The notes: generated by a model not told the origin, from the letters alone. A stretch of DNA of 64,000 nt from Callipepla californica brunnescens (GCA_023055505.1 JALIRH010000001.1:11389467-11453466), one strand, 5' to 3'; shown: positions 1 to 9,537, numbered from the stretch's first letter. Made by a program: numbers and translations.

Positions 1-2199
1 AGTGAGGATGCAAAAATAAATCCTATTCTTTTAGGAATCGGAAAATATCTGCATGAATATTTACCCAGGGAGTTCTGGCAACTATAGAGTAATGTAGTGA
101 GACCCACTACAAAATAAATAGATGGCAAGCCTGGTTTTCAGGGAAAGCTCTCTCTCTTTATTTTTTGTCAAGACGAGCTAAAGAGGTCTGTTTATTGCAG
201 CTTAGTTACCACTGCCAAACTCCTCGAGGTATGCCCAGTGCCAGAATGTTACCTAGTGACTTCTTTCTACAACTCCCCATTCATACACTTGACTCTGCAT
301 ATAACATCTGAAATTATCAGAAAGGAACCATCTGATACACTTCTGGGAAAAATGCATTCCTGAAATGAAATGAATTTTATATTCCAGAAATCAAACTTCC
401 AGAAATTAAACCTGCAGAAATTTTATCTGCCTCCTGAAAACAATTTGCAAAGGGATAAAACAATCTGCTGCATGGGAAAGCAGAATTGAGAAGTACATCA
501 GCTATGCACAAACGGTAGAGCTGAGTGCTGCATGGAGGTAGCACATGAATGCTGATAAATTTGTCATTACGAAGGTCTCTTGGACACTGCTCATTGCAAA
601 GCAGAATGCAAGCTCTATTGCACTTTCAAATTTATGTGCTACCAGGTGGATTGTAAATCCATATTATTTACTCCATATCCTGTGTGGCATCGTCATCACA
701 CATTCTTGCCTGAGCAAAAGCTCATACATATCAATGGACAACAGTGTCAGCAGCCAGAGGCCTTCAGGAACCAGAAGTCAGGATATAAAAATGAAGTACG
801 CTGAGCTTCACAAACATGTTATTTAAAAAATAAAAATATGGTTATTTCTCCTACATTACTTTAATGTTTTGAGCTTTTGTGGCAGACTTCATTCATGTTT
901 TCAAGTTTTTCTCCATGAGTTAATTGTATACAAATAAATGTGGGTAATGCAAAAAGTTACACACACCTCTTGTTACTGCCTGGTGTAGCACATATCCACC
1001 ATACAACAAAGTACCCAAGAAACACCACCGACTTGTCCTTGTAGATAAGATGAGGTGAGAACCTTGCTTAATCACATGACTTGGTAATCTAAAGTCTCAC
1101 AAAAGAATAAGACAAGCAGCATCTGAACAGAAAATGCACCACATGAAGCTAAAACTCATTACTGTGGACTACTAAGCCTCAAAATAACAATCAATTTTAC
1201 AATCAAAATTCAGTTTGTAAGTGAATTTCAAGGCACTGATTCTATAATAGGAAATCTTAATGAGTACAAATGAATTCTTATAAATGTTACTTTTAGTCAT
1301 ACGTTTTCCCAAAGGAAGAAATTGCAAATGTAGCTAAAAATTTTATCTTCATCTTGAAATAAAAATCTTGGATTGGTTCAAAACTGAGTTGTTCACCAAT
1401 AACTATTTTTACTGCTCCTTTTATATCCTAAATATAAAGCTTTATTGAAAAACAAAACAAAGCAAACCTCATTTCACTGTTACATAAAATAGAATAGTCC
1501 AGTTCTCAACACTATTCTGTTGAAATAACTATGTTTCATGAACTAAACTACCCTAAATATATTATCTAGGCAGAAAAATTGTATGTGAATGAGTGCAGCT
1601 GTAAATAAACTTGTGCTGAAGTTAGACAAAGGGAAGAGAAAACACAAGATGGGTTTGGTTAGATTATCTTCAAAAGAAGCAATGAATGATTTCATTGTTG
1701 TGGCTGGATTCTTTATGTGTAAAGGTATTTGAATATAAGCATTTTACATTGACTAATTCTGACTAATTTCTACAAGGCAAATACCAAAAAGGTTTGATAG
1801 TGAGGGAGACAAAATGTATTCAGAACGGGTGACTTTCCTGCTCCACAGAAATGTTCAAAGATAAAAGAAGATATTCTGCTTTTAAAAGTATTACATTTAA
1901 AAAACACCAAGAACTAATGAGATATCAGCACCAAAACTTCTCAAGTAATGCCATCTCAGAGTACATTAAGAACGGAAACAGAATACCAAATAAAGAGTTC
2001 TGCTAAAAAGAGCAAGGGGTAAGAGTTTGTTCTAAGCAGCTAGATATGCTGCTAGATATTGTCAATTATTTTTATCAGTGCTGTCAATTCCAAGTTGAGA
2101 ATGTTCTATTTTAAGCCTGATCTGATAGAAAACAAAATTTAAATTGTTCTTGTTTTTATCTTTTTCCCAAAATGAGTCAAGAAGAGAGAGAAGATGAGG
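1..2199. other. 5' intergenic DNA, no gene seen
   Basis: AT-rich flanking sequence upstream of CADPS2. All frames on both strands are broken by frequent stops. The longest open stretch is about 90 codons and resembles no family I know. I see no CR1 tail, LTR end, long tandem repeat or structural RNA signature. Its end toward 2200 may include diverged CR1 sequence continuous with the next element, but I cannot align it with confidence. Confidence 0.6.
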
Positions 2200-2289
2200 C
2201 CTGAAAATAAAGTACAAGACTTCTGCTGCCTTGCTAGAGGTCTTCGCATGCGATTCTGGGAAGATATTTTAGATGCATGTGCCTTAAGT

Positions 2290-2607
2290 GGTAGAAAAAA
2301 GCAGATAGCTCCTGTGAATTCTGTAAAGGCAAGAAAAATGAAATGCAGACTGGCCAGCCTCACCTTGATCACTGGGAGGATGGTTGAGCAAATGGTCCTG
2401 GAAACTCTTTTCAGACACATTCAAAGCAAGAAAGTGACTGGGATTATCCAACATGGAGCTATGAAAGGGAAGTGATGCCTGACCAGCCCAGAAGCCTTCT
2501 GTAACTGAGTGACTGGCATGGTGGATGAGGGGAGAGCAGTGGCTGTCATTCATCTTGACTTCAGGCAAACCTTCCACACTGCCTCCCATAAAATCCTCAT
2601 AGGCAAG
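2290..2607 (+). mobile_element. CR1 LINE ORF2 fragment (start of reverse transcriptase domain), degenerate
   Basis: The + strand reads, with two in-frame stops, like the early RT region of avian CR1 ORF2. A segment matching the 'SLTSVPGKVMEQ' region appears here as SLTLITGRMVEQ. It is followed by a 'QHG..KGK.CL' block and then by VIHLDFRQTFHTASHKIL, which corresponds to the CR1 'YLDLCKAFDTVPHDIL' motif. The stops (after HGAMKGK and after PEAFCN) and substitutions show a dead copy. The match begins around 2290-2340. It breaks off at 2607, where unrelated sequence begins. The CR1 C-terminal/3' part resumes at 2873 in the same orientation, so both pieces are probably one insertion. Confidence 0.85.
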
Positions 2608-2869
2608 TGTTGTGGTTTTTCATTGATATCTCACATCATAACATCACGCAGTGCACTGGGAGTTGAAGAGTTAATGCTGCAGTTCCGTGAATTCTCATAT
2701 TTCCGATCTCTCAATCTCAGAAGAGAAGAATGAGCCACAACTCCCAGAAGAACACTTTTGCTGTTTCTGTTTTCCATTCAGAAGGAAAAATAAAACAGAC
2801 TGGAAGTCACGAGACTTCCCTCTTCCTGGTCGTTTCACCTACAGCATTAGAGTAAGGACTTCAGTTTCA
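2608..2869 (+). mobile_element. LTR-like 262-bp insert splitting a CR1 element (family uncertain)
   Basis: Between the two CR1 pieces lies a block starting TGTTGTGGTTTTT and ending in TTTCA, i.e. with the TG...CA ends of an LTR. The first dozen bases resemble one terminus of avian ERVL LTRs. An AATAAA lies at 2789-2794, about 75 bp before the right edge, as expected of an R/U5 polyadenylation signal if the element is sense. I see no 5-bp target-site duplication (GCAAG on the left, GTTTC on the right). The alternative is unrelated filler DNA inserted during a CR1 deletion. Orientation is tentative. Confidence 0.4.
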
Positions 2870-2876
2870 GTTTCTC
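2863..2876 (+). promoter_or_regulatory. Perfect ISRE-consensus match
   Basis: AGTTTCAGTTTCTC fits the interferon-stimulated response element AGTTTCNNTTTCNY at every defined base. It straddles the right edge of the LTR-like insert and the start of the CR1 3' piece, about 2.25 kb upstream of the CADPS2 start codon. The motif match is direct; binding by IRF/STAT factors is inference. Confidence 0.35.
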
Positions 2877-3240
2877 AGGAGAGACTGAAAGAACTGGGAC
2901 TGTTCAGCCTGGAGAAGAGACAGTACAGGTGGATCTTATCCACATGCATAGATGCCTGATGGACATGACTAATGAACACAGAGACAGTGGCACCCAGGAA
3001 AGGACAAGGATCAACAGGCACAGCATGAAATACAGGAAATTAATTCCATTTAAATACAAGAAGAAGCTTTCTTACTGTAAAATTGGTCTGACACTGGTAC
3101 AGGGTGCCCAGAGAGGCTGTGGAGTGTCCATCCTTGAAGATATTTTAAACCTGACAGGTCATGGCCCTGGGCACCCTGTTCTGGAGTGTTGGACCAGGAG
3201 ATCCCTGCCAATCTCAGCAGTTCTGTGCTTCTCTTTTGAA
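2873..3240 (+). mobile_element. CR1 LINE fragment: ORF2 C-terminus and 3' UTR
   Basis: The sequence opens in the CR1 ORF2 C-terminal motif, read here as ERLKELGLFSLEKR (family form about the same). It continues through diverged versions of the conserved 3' part: the '...GCCCAGAGAGG.TGTGGA' block, the 'CCATCCTTGAAGAT' block and the 'CTGGGCACCCTG' block. It lacks a clear octamer tail. It is the same orientation as the RT fragment at 2290-2607. Roughly 300 codons of ORF2 that should lie between them are missing, so this element carries a deletion as well as the insert. Confidence 0.9.
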
Positions 3241-3244
3241 ACAT

Positions 3245-4248
3245 GAAGTAAAATAAGAGAGATCTTCCCCCCAAAAAGGCACAGGCAATGAATACAGCAA
3301 ACTTTGTCTCTTATATAAAGAAGAGACATGCAATGTTATGTGTGATAATGTCTATCCTGGCCTTCATGCAGCAGTGACTGATGATTAAGACATGGACTGG
3401 GCCAGTACATTTACAACTGTTAATGATCTGGCAGTTCTGATGCTTCAGGGAGTTCATACTCCAATCAGTGCTTTGCATATTTCCAGTGTTATTTTCATTT
3501 GCCACTAGAATGACCGTAATTCTTGGGAAAGACATCTGTAAATCTGTGTGCATATTGTACTTCTCTTAGTGAAATATAGTTTAGAGTAACCAGTTCCTTA
3601 CTACTCCTTACCTGCTACGTGACTGCTGCTGTTCTCAATCATACACTGGGAACAGAGGGGCGAGCACAAGGCTTGTGATGATGGTAACCACAAAAACTGC
3701 TCTTAGAAATTTCTGCTCTGAAGAATGTGCTCAGGGATGGTCAATAGGTTGATTTTCATGCTTTTCCCTGAATACAATTTTGCATGTTGGTACTATTATT
3801 GGTTTATATTAACACGAACCAACCATACATGAAAAAAACGGAGCGATTCTATATGACTGCTTCCCTTAGTACCCAGACTTCCACAACAGTCATGTGTCTG
3901 TCAGCAGGGCTCTCCTCCAGCACTGTACTGCATTCCTCTGGTAGAACCCAGGCTCCTGATGGTTAACACTGACATCTAGCTGATAGCTGCCCACAGCAGG
4001 AGTAGTTTCACCTGAAAGGTAATTCCCCCAGGGGACAGCTGCCTGCTTCAAAGAACCTGTCCCAAATCTGAAGAGGTAATGCATGGATATCAATAATGTC
4101 CGAGACTCTCTCACATTTCTCAGCCTGGCTCAGGGATGGAATGCCATCCTCACACCGTGATAATTGGGTTTCCGATTAGTGCTTTTAAAACTCACCACTG
4201 TCAATCAGCAGAGGCCACAAGCTGCGTGCCTCAGTCACCATCATCTGC
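3245..4248. other. Intergenic DNA, no gene seen
   Basis: AT-rich sequence between two CR1 fragments. Short open frames (80 codons or fewer) on both strands look random. No recognisable repeat end, RNA gene or promoter-like composition. Confidence 0.55.
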
Positions 4249-4471
4249 AGGTTGGATATAAAGAAAAAATTCTTTTCCAAAAGAGTGGTGATGCATTGGA
4301 TCAGGCTGCCCAGGGACACCGTGGAGTCCCTGCTCCTGGAGGTTTTCAAGAAGCGTGTTAGATGTGGAGCTGGGACATGGTCAGTAGGTGTGGTGGTGAT
4401 GGGTCAGTGGTTGGACTAGATGAACTCAGTTGTCTTTTCCAACCATAACGATTCTGTGATTCTGTGATTCC
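4249..4471 (+). mobile_element. CR1 LINE 3' end with octamer tail
   Basis: 5'-truncated CR1 in sense orientation. It contains the family's 'GCTGCCCAGGGACACCGTGGAGTC' block and the 'CCTGGAGGTTTTCAAGAAGCGTG' block. It then has GGTTGGACTAGATGAACT and ends in two units of ATTCTGTG. The truncated 5' end and octamer repeat tail are the usual product of CR1 retrotransposition. It lies about 650 bp upstream of the CADPS2 start codon and just outside the CpG island. Confidence 0.93.
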
Positions 4472-4799
4472 ATGCACCTTTCTGTGAGCCAGCTGTCCCT
4501 CAGCCTTTGCCCTGCTGTCCTTCCTCTCTCACTGCTCCCCACGTCCTGGCACTGCCACTGCCACGCGTGGGTACACAGGGAGCACGGGAAGGAGCTGTGG
4601 GTCCGTGTAAAATCCCACAGCCTGTGCCAGGTGCCACGATCAGACTCCAGAAACTCAGCTTTCCCATGGTGAAACCTTTATGACGTTAGCTGAGACAGCG
4701 CTGCCGGTCGGCTTCCTGACATTCCTCACAGCCGTGACTGCGAAGAGATGAACCCAGCTGAGTCCAAGCAAGGATTTCTGAGGGACGCGAACTACCTCT
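4472..4799. promoter_or_regulatory. Proximal 5' flank of CADPS2
   Basis: A moderately GC-rich transition between the CR1 tail and the CpG island. It contains TGACGTTA (4681-4688), one base off the CRE TGACGTCA. Close behind is GAGACAGCGCT (4692-4702), similar to the right half of the REST/NRSF RE1 element; I see no matching left half. No TATA box. These are motif resemblances only. They would fit the neuroendocrine expression known for CADPS2 but prove nothing. Confidence 0.35.
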
Positions 4800-4939
4800 C
4801 CGTCCTACAGGAGCGGCACGCACCTCGGCTCACTGTTAGCAAGCCCCGCTTTCAGCGCCTTCATTTGTTATTTCACTGAAGGCACTCGAGATTTTCTCAC
4901 TCCGCGTGACAGAGAACAGCAGCGTGCCGATCCGTGCCG

Positions 4940-5126
4940 GGCCGTCCCCGTCCCCGCCTCCGCCGGGAGCGGCTCGGAGCAATCCCCACGGCAACCCAGG
5001 CTCGACCCCCTTCCCAGACCCCGCCTCCCCGTCCCGCCCCTCGGCTCCCGGTAGGAAGCGGTCCGTGTGTAAACTCGACGTGTCCTGAAAGGTGCGTGCC
5101 TTTGTGTCCCTCGGCCGCAGAGCGCG
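4940..5126 (+). promoter_or_regulatory. CADPS2: TATA-less GC-box promoter / 5' UTR region of CADPS2
   Basis: Immediately upstream of the start codon are Sp1-type GC boxes: CCCCGCCTC near 4952-4960, CCCCGCCTCC at 5019-5028 and CCCGCCCC at 5033-5040. A GGCAAC at 4989-4994 resembles half of an RFX X-box. No TATA element is present. The transcription start cannot be fixed from sequence and is probably dispersed. An in-frame TAA at 5070-5072, with no ATG between it and 5127, confines translation of the main frame to the ATG at 5127. Confidence 0.6.
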
Positions 5127-5453
5127 ATGTTGGACCCGTCCTCCAGCGAGGAGGAGTCCGATGAGCTGCTGGACGAGGAGCGGCGGGACGCGCTGCTGCC
5201 GGCGGGCGGGGGCTCCTCTCCGCGCTCGCTGCCGCCGCCGCCGCGGGACCCGCGGGGCAGAGAGGGCGGTGCGGGGCGGGCGGCGAGCCCCAGCCCCTCG
5301 GTGCTGAGCGAGGGCCGGGAGGAGCAGGAGCGGCTGCAACGGGAGGAGCGGGAGAAGCGGCTCCGGCTGCAGCTCTACGTCTTCATCGCCAGGTGCATCG
5401 CGCACCCCTTCAACGCCAAGCAGCCCACGGACATGGCCCGCCGGCAGCAGAAG
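5127..5453 (+). CDS. CADPS2: CADPS2 exon 1 coding part (N-terminal 109 residues)
   Basis: CADPS2 (CAPS2) is a cytosolic/peripheral-membrane protein that primes dense-core vesicles for Ca2+-triggered exocytosis. It is linked to release of neurotrophins such as BDNF and NT-3. Only its N-terminus is encoded here. It starts [15 protein letters not shown], the acidic start shared by CADPS and CADPS2. Residues 25-58 are a Gly/Pro/Ser/Arg-rich linker that includes a PPPP run. [13 protein letters not shown] (54-66) favours CADPS2 over CADPS. A highly charged stretch follows (62-80), then the conserved [20 protein letters not shown] and TDMARRQQK (81-109). The C2, PH and MUN domains lie on later exons outside the window. 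The ATG has G at -3, an in-frame TAA 57 bp upstream and paralogue-wide conservation. Codon 109 (AAG) ends exactly at the donor GTGAGC, giving a phase-0 intron. His93 stands where I recall Tyr in mammals. Confidence 0.95.
5231..5243 (+). repeat. CADPS2: GCC trinucleotide run in CADPS2 exon 1
   Basis: About four GCC/CCG units encode the Pro-rich run at residues 36-39. It is short but lies in the most GC-rich part of the exon. This linker varies in length between CADPS paralogues, so polymorphism is plausible. Confidence 0.6.
5254..5280 (+). other. CADPS2: Predicted G-quadruplex motif in exon 1 coding strand
   Basis: Four G-runs (5254-5257, 5264-5266, 5273-5276, 5278-5280) are separated by loops of 6, 6 and 1 bases. 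This fits the G3+N1-7 rule on the mRNA-sense strand. The motif lies 128 bp after the start codon and encodes part of the Gly/Arg-rich linker. Such motifs are common in CpG-island 5' exons; an effect on translation or transcription is inference. Confidence 0.55.
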
Positions 5454-5459
5454 GTGAGC
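5454..5459 (+). other. CADPS2: Splice donor of CADPS2 intron 1
   Basis: The exon/intron junction AAG|GTGAGC matches the vertebrate donor consensus MAG|GTRAGT at all but the last base. It falls right after the ARRQQK codons, in phase 0. In-frame reading beyond it gives a Pro/Arg-rich translation unlike any CADPS protein, which supports the exon ending here. Confidence 0.93.
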
Positions 5460-5859
5460 CCGGCCCCGCCGCCGCGCTCCGGCCCGCAACAGGTGGCGGT
5501 GCGGGGAGCCCCGGCCCGCAGCGGGGTGACCGCGGCGGGAAACTCCGGGAAGTTTGCGGGGCGGCGCGGAAGTCCCCGCGGGGCTCGGGGCGGCCGGGGC
5601 CGCGGTGCCGCCGTCCGGGCACGGCGCGGGATCGGGCCCCGCAACGCCGCCCGCGCTCCGCGGCCCGAGCGCCGCTGCCCCGCTCCGCTCTCACTGCGGC
5701 CGCGGTGCGGAGGTGAGCGGGAAACTGTTGCGTTTCCTGAATCCTCAAGTGCGGTGATCGTGCCGCTCGAGATGGGAGCGGACTTGTATAATGAGGGTTC
5801 ACCGAACGTGCGCTGCCTCTCCTCCGTCGGAGACGTGAGGACGAGCAGCGATGGGGCAG

Positions 5860-8800
5860 GCGTCTGTGCTGTAATGGTGCTTGTTCTCCTTCACTTACCG
5901 AGCTATTGAACGGGCAGAAATATTTAAAGTTTTGAAGCGGAGCGCTCTGTTTCCAGAGAGCTGCTTTAAGCACTCCGTTCTTGAAATGTTTGCTCTAAAA
6001 TCTTTGCATTTCTTTTACTTTCTGCTCAGTTCAATAACAAAAAAAACAGTAACAAAATACCTACACCACAGTCCAGAAGGATATCAGCAGGTCACTGTCA
6101 GAACTCAGTTCCCCTTAACCTTTTATGGCCTTAGCACTTTCATATCCCTGGAGCTTGTAGAAAGCAATAGGAAGTGTTTGAGGATGGCAGTTACTGCGCC
6201 TGCTACAGGTGATTTGTGCTTAGTGAATCCTTTGACAAGTTAATGTGGTGGTAATAATTAAATTATTACTGGAAGAACATTCTGATTTTATTAAGCTGCA
6301 GGTATTTAAACTGTGAAACCTACTTAAGGACTTTTCATAAGCAGAAAGCCAAAGAAAATCCCATAAAATTGGGATTCTGCCCACCCAATGTGATTGCCCA
6401 CCCCAAAAAGGTCATGGCAGTTTGAAGGGATGTCTGCAGGTCACCTCCTGCCCCAACCTGGGTTGACACCAGCACCACAACAGCTCAGCAGAGCCCTGAG
6501 AGCCTTCAGAGATGCAGCCCCACAGCCTGCCTGTGGCTCACACCAGTGCCCATAGCTCATCTGCTGATGAGTTCTTTCTCCATCAGCCTCCACCTGTGGC
6601 CATCAGCAGCAGGAAATGCTGAATGCTGAGGAGTTCTCACTGAGCTCACTCACAAGATATAGGAAGTGCATTTTAATATTTAATTCTGAAGTTATTTTTC
6701 TCATTATTAAGTTTCATAAAAGGGGGTTACCACTGTGCAGCCAATTTGGAAACACGATGCTTGTGGCTGTAGTATGTGAGCCGTAACAGACTGATTGACA
6801 ATTGACTTGATACCTAAATGAAATGGTACTCTTTCTAGTTTCTGCTCTGAAGTGAATTCTGACTTTTGGCCTTATTGTATGTTGGGATTTAGCTGCAGGA
6901 CCGGGGTGCTTTGTCTTTGCTGGTCACAAAGCAATGTTCTTAAATAAGATATAAAGAAACTCTCTCTAGGAGTTGCAGTTCTCTCAGGAAGTAATGAAAT
7001 ATACATAAGCATCTTTCCCCTTATTTGACAATTTGATGAAGTACCCAGTGAATCGCTGAGAACAAGGTGGCAGAACCAGCCCTGAGGTTTGGGAATTCAG
7101 GACACCTGATCCAAGCTGCTGGTGGCTGTGAGTCCCGAGAAGCAGCCCTCCTTTGTGCTGCCATTTGTGCAGCACGGAGGCCCTGTGTCAGCCTGTCAAG
7201 CAAGCTGTGCCCTGTGGTAAGACACTTCAGGATATATGCTAGCTGGAGTTATATTATGCTACGTTATTTCCCAAATTAATCTGCTCAGTGCCAAGATGCT
7301 GCACAGATTGGGACTCCCTTCATCTCCTGCCCTTCTGCTTCACTCCTACTGCCTGTGACGTGGTGGCCATCCTCGATGAGTGGGTGGAAGTTCCCATCCT
7401 GCGCTATTCCCCACAAGCCATTCAGTGCCACATGTCCCCTTAGCTAGCAGTGGATAAGGGACCCAGGTGGATCCTGCTGTTCTCCTACTCCCAGCCCTGC
7501 CTGTCTCTGGCTGGGCACTCTTCTGCTTTTGTACCAGCAGTCTTTCTGATAACCTAAGAATAGTATCCACCCTGCTTAAGAGCAGAAGTAATTTGTTCTT
7601 TCTGCCAGTTCATTTGGCATATTGCTGAGCAAATATTGCAGAATGCCGTTTGCTTCTTTTTCAGTGTGGAACATATTATCCAGTAAGGGAATGAGATGGG
7701 ATTCACATCCTAAATATCCTCACTTGCATTGTAATATCAGCAAGGAAATGGTTTACAATATGTTTGGCTTCTAATGTTCTTGCTTATATATCAGAGTAAA
7801 ATCTACTACACAGTATCTCAAAGCCATCATCATTCTTAATGGACTGAGTTATACTAATTAATGTAAAGAGTTCTAAATGCAGACAGTGTTTCACTGCTCT
7901 GTTGTCCTTTCTCACAGAAAGTAAAGTTAGCTCAGCTCTATTGTCATATATAAGATTAATTAAAAAAAATCAAATTTTAAGAGATCTATGACAATTTACC
8001 AATGTCCATTAAATCTACCTGTTTGTTTTTACTGCCAAATCCAGTGTAACTTAGCCCTCTGTTAGCTGAAACATGAACTTAGATAGCTGGCTGCGTTCCT
8101 TCTTTATAAGATGTGTGATGGGAATATTCTTTTTTAACCATTCAGAGTTAGTTGGTGACCTACTTTACCTCCTGTCTTGTGTTGGCTGTGAATATACTTG
8201 GTGGAGGATGGAAAAGAAGCTTTACGTGGTTTCTCAAGGTAGCACAGAAGACCTTGGCAAAGATGGAGTTAATTCTACAGGGTATTAATCATGTTCCTAA
8301 TAAGATCTCTTCAGTAGATATTTATGGGCATTTGGCCATGCATTGTCAAAGTTTTTAGAGAAATATTAGTGCACTGAGGCATTACATGTCATGTTTTCGA
8401 CAAGTAAGGCTTGCCTATCTTTGCTTTAAATAAGCTTTGCTGAATCTTTGTAGTTTCTACTTCTTTAAAATGAGTTTTCTGGAAGATACTTCAGCATCTT
8501 TCTTTTCTAGCTCTCCAGTCTTCTTTCTCTTTAGTCCAGCAAAAGAGGATCTATAGTTAAGTAAAGTAAAGCCATTCCTTTTCTTCTTCCACCCCAGTTG
8601 GATGTATCTCAAGGCAGTCACCAGGCTGCAGTTGCCTTCAGAAACTTAATGGGATTGAAATGACACAGTGAGGTGTGTTCTCTGTTCACCTATCTTTATC
8701 AAGATAAAACTGTGTATGTGAACATAACACAGAGCCATTGTAGTTTCTATAGAAATAGAGGAGGCATTACTTTTGGAAGGACCTATGTATGTAGTTACTT

Positions 8801-9234
8801 AACTGTAACTTTAAGGGTTAAAGGCAAGTTCTGCATCTGGGGGATGAAACAAAGTTCCTGGAGAAGGAAGTGGTAATGGACTGCTACAGTTAACTAACAA
8901 TAACAAAAAAGTATTCATCCAGTGTTCTTCTTCCTCAAGGTCTTAGAATATACTTAAATAATCAAGCAGTCACACTGTAGAAATCCAAGAGTGGGAGGGG
9001 AATAAAGCTCCTACTGTAAATGAGATTTCCTAATGCATGAAAGGCTTAGTACATCAAAGCTGATCATTCAAGTCTTGCTTTCATAGGTAATAAATAGCAG
9101 AAGTGATTGAGTTGGCTGTTCAGAAATCATAACTCTACCAGGTTCACTTTCTGAATACATGCTGAGCTGTTTTCCCTCCATTTCTTCTCTTCTGTCCACC
9201 GTCTCTCCCATGAGTATGTTGTAAAATTGTTTGA
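5860..9234 (+). other. CADPS2 intron 1, first unique segment
   Basis: The composition changes quickly from CpG island to AT-rich intron. A somewhat GC-richer, CpG-poor patch at about 6380-6660 could be an old repeat that I cannot name. No exon-like open frame with splice sites, no repeat tail and no RNA gene recognised. Confidence 0.55.
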
Positions 9235-9430
9235 GTTGGACTAGATCCTTTTAGGGTCCCTTCCAACTCCTCTGCAATGAACAGACACCTACAGCTCCAT
9301 CAGGGCCCCATCCAGCCTCGTTTTGAATGTCTCCAAGGATGGGGCATCCACTCTCTCTCTGGGAAACCTGTTTCAGTGTTCGAAACCATCTACTTCTAGT
9401 TAATACTCTAAAATAGGAACAGTAATATTT
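9235..9430 (-). mobile_element. CR1 LINE 3' fragment, antisense, with inverted tip
   Basis: From 9268 the + strand reads as the complement of the CR1 3' region, with blocks resembling TGCAATGAACAGACACCTAC, CCCCATCCAGCCT, GAATGTCTCCAAGGATGGGG and GGGAAACCTGTTTCAGTG. The first 33 bp (9235-9267, GTTGGACTAGATCC...CCTTCCAAC) are instead the sense-strand version of the CR1 3' end. The expected antisense version would start GTTGGAAGGGACC. The segment starts GTTGG and ends CCAAC, so it may have flipped between these short inverted ends. Similarity fades after about 9400. Confidence 0.85.
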
Positions 9431-9537
9431 AACCATTTACTATAATCTGGACTTTGAGTTTGTTCTTTCCTGGTTCTTGGGCTTTAACTCTAGATAAGAG
9501 GTTCTTGATATGAATTACTAAAGAACATTATTAGGAA

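Larger units (their letters stand above)
4800..5860. promoter_or_regulatory. CpG island spanning CADPS2 promoter and exon 1
   Basis: CpG dinucleotides become abrupt and dense from about 4800, peak between about 4900 and 5720, and fade by about 5860. The rest of the window is CpG-poor. The island covers the promoter, the 5' UTR, all exon 1 coding sequence and the first 400 bp of intron 1, as is typical for a vertebrate CpG-island promoter. The long open frames seen here on both strands in several frames follow from the scarcity of A/T-rich stop codons and are not separate genes. Confidence 0.9.

Noticed and set aside
4906..5088. Possible upstream ORF of 60 codons ahead of CADPS2
   Set aside because: It begins at a GTG, not an ATG, and its position relative to the transcription start is unknown.
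5091..5120. Donor-like AAAG|GTGCGT and acceptor-like CGGCCGCAG close upstream of the ATG
   Set aside because: The intervening 30 bp is far below the minimum vertebrate intron length. Each site alone could pair elsewhere, but nothing supports it.
4836..5489. Long minus-strand open frame (217 codons) across the CADPS2 promoter and exon 1
   Set aside because: It is the shadow of a very GC-rich CpG island in which stop codons are rare. The translation is low-complexity Arg/Leu/Pro/Gly, and the + strand carries the real conserved exon.
5454..5909. Continuation of the CADPS2 reading frame past the donor to 5909
   Set aside because: The frame stays open only because of GC content. The translation departs at once from CADPS sequence exactly at a consensus donor.
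5410..5973. Minus-strand 187-codon open frame over the exon 1/intron 1 boundary
   Set aside because: Same compositional effect. It is Arg/Ala/Gly-rich with no domain.
6380..6660. GC-richer stretch with CR1-like words (GAGAGCCTTCAGAGATGCAG)
   Set aside because: No run of ordered CR1 blocks and no tail, so I could not assign it to a repeat family.
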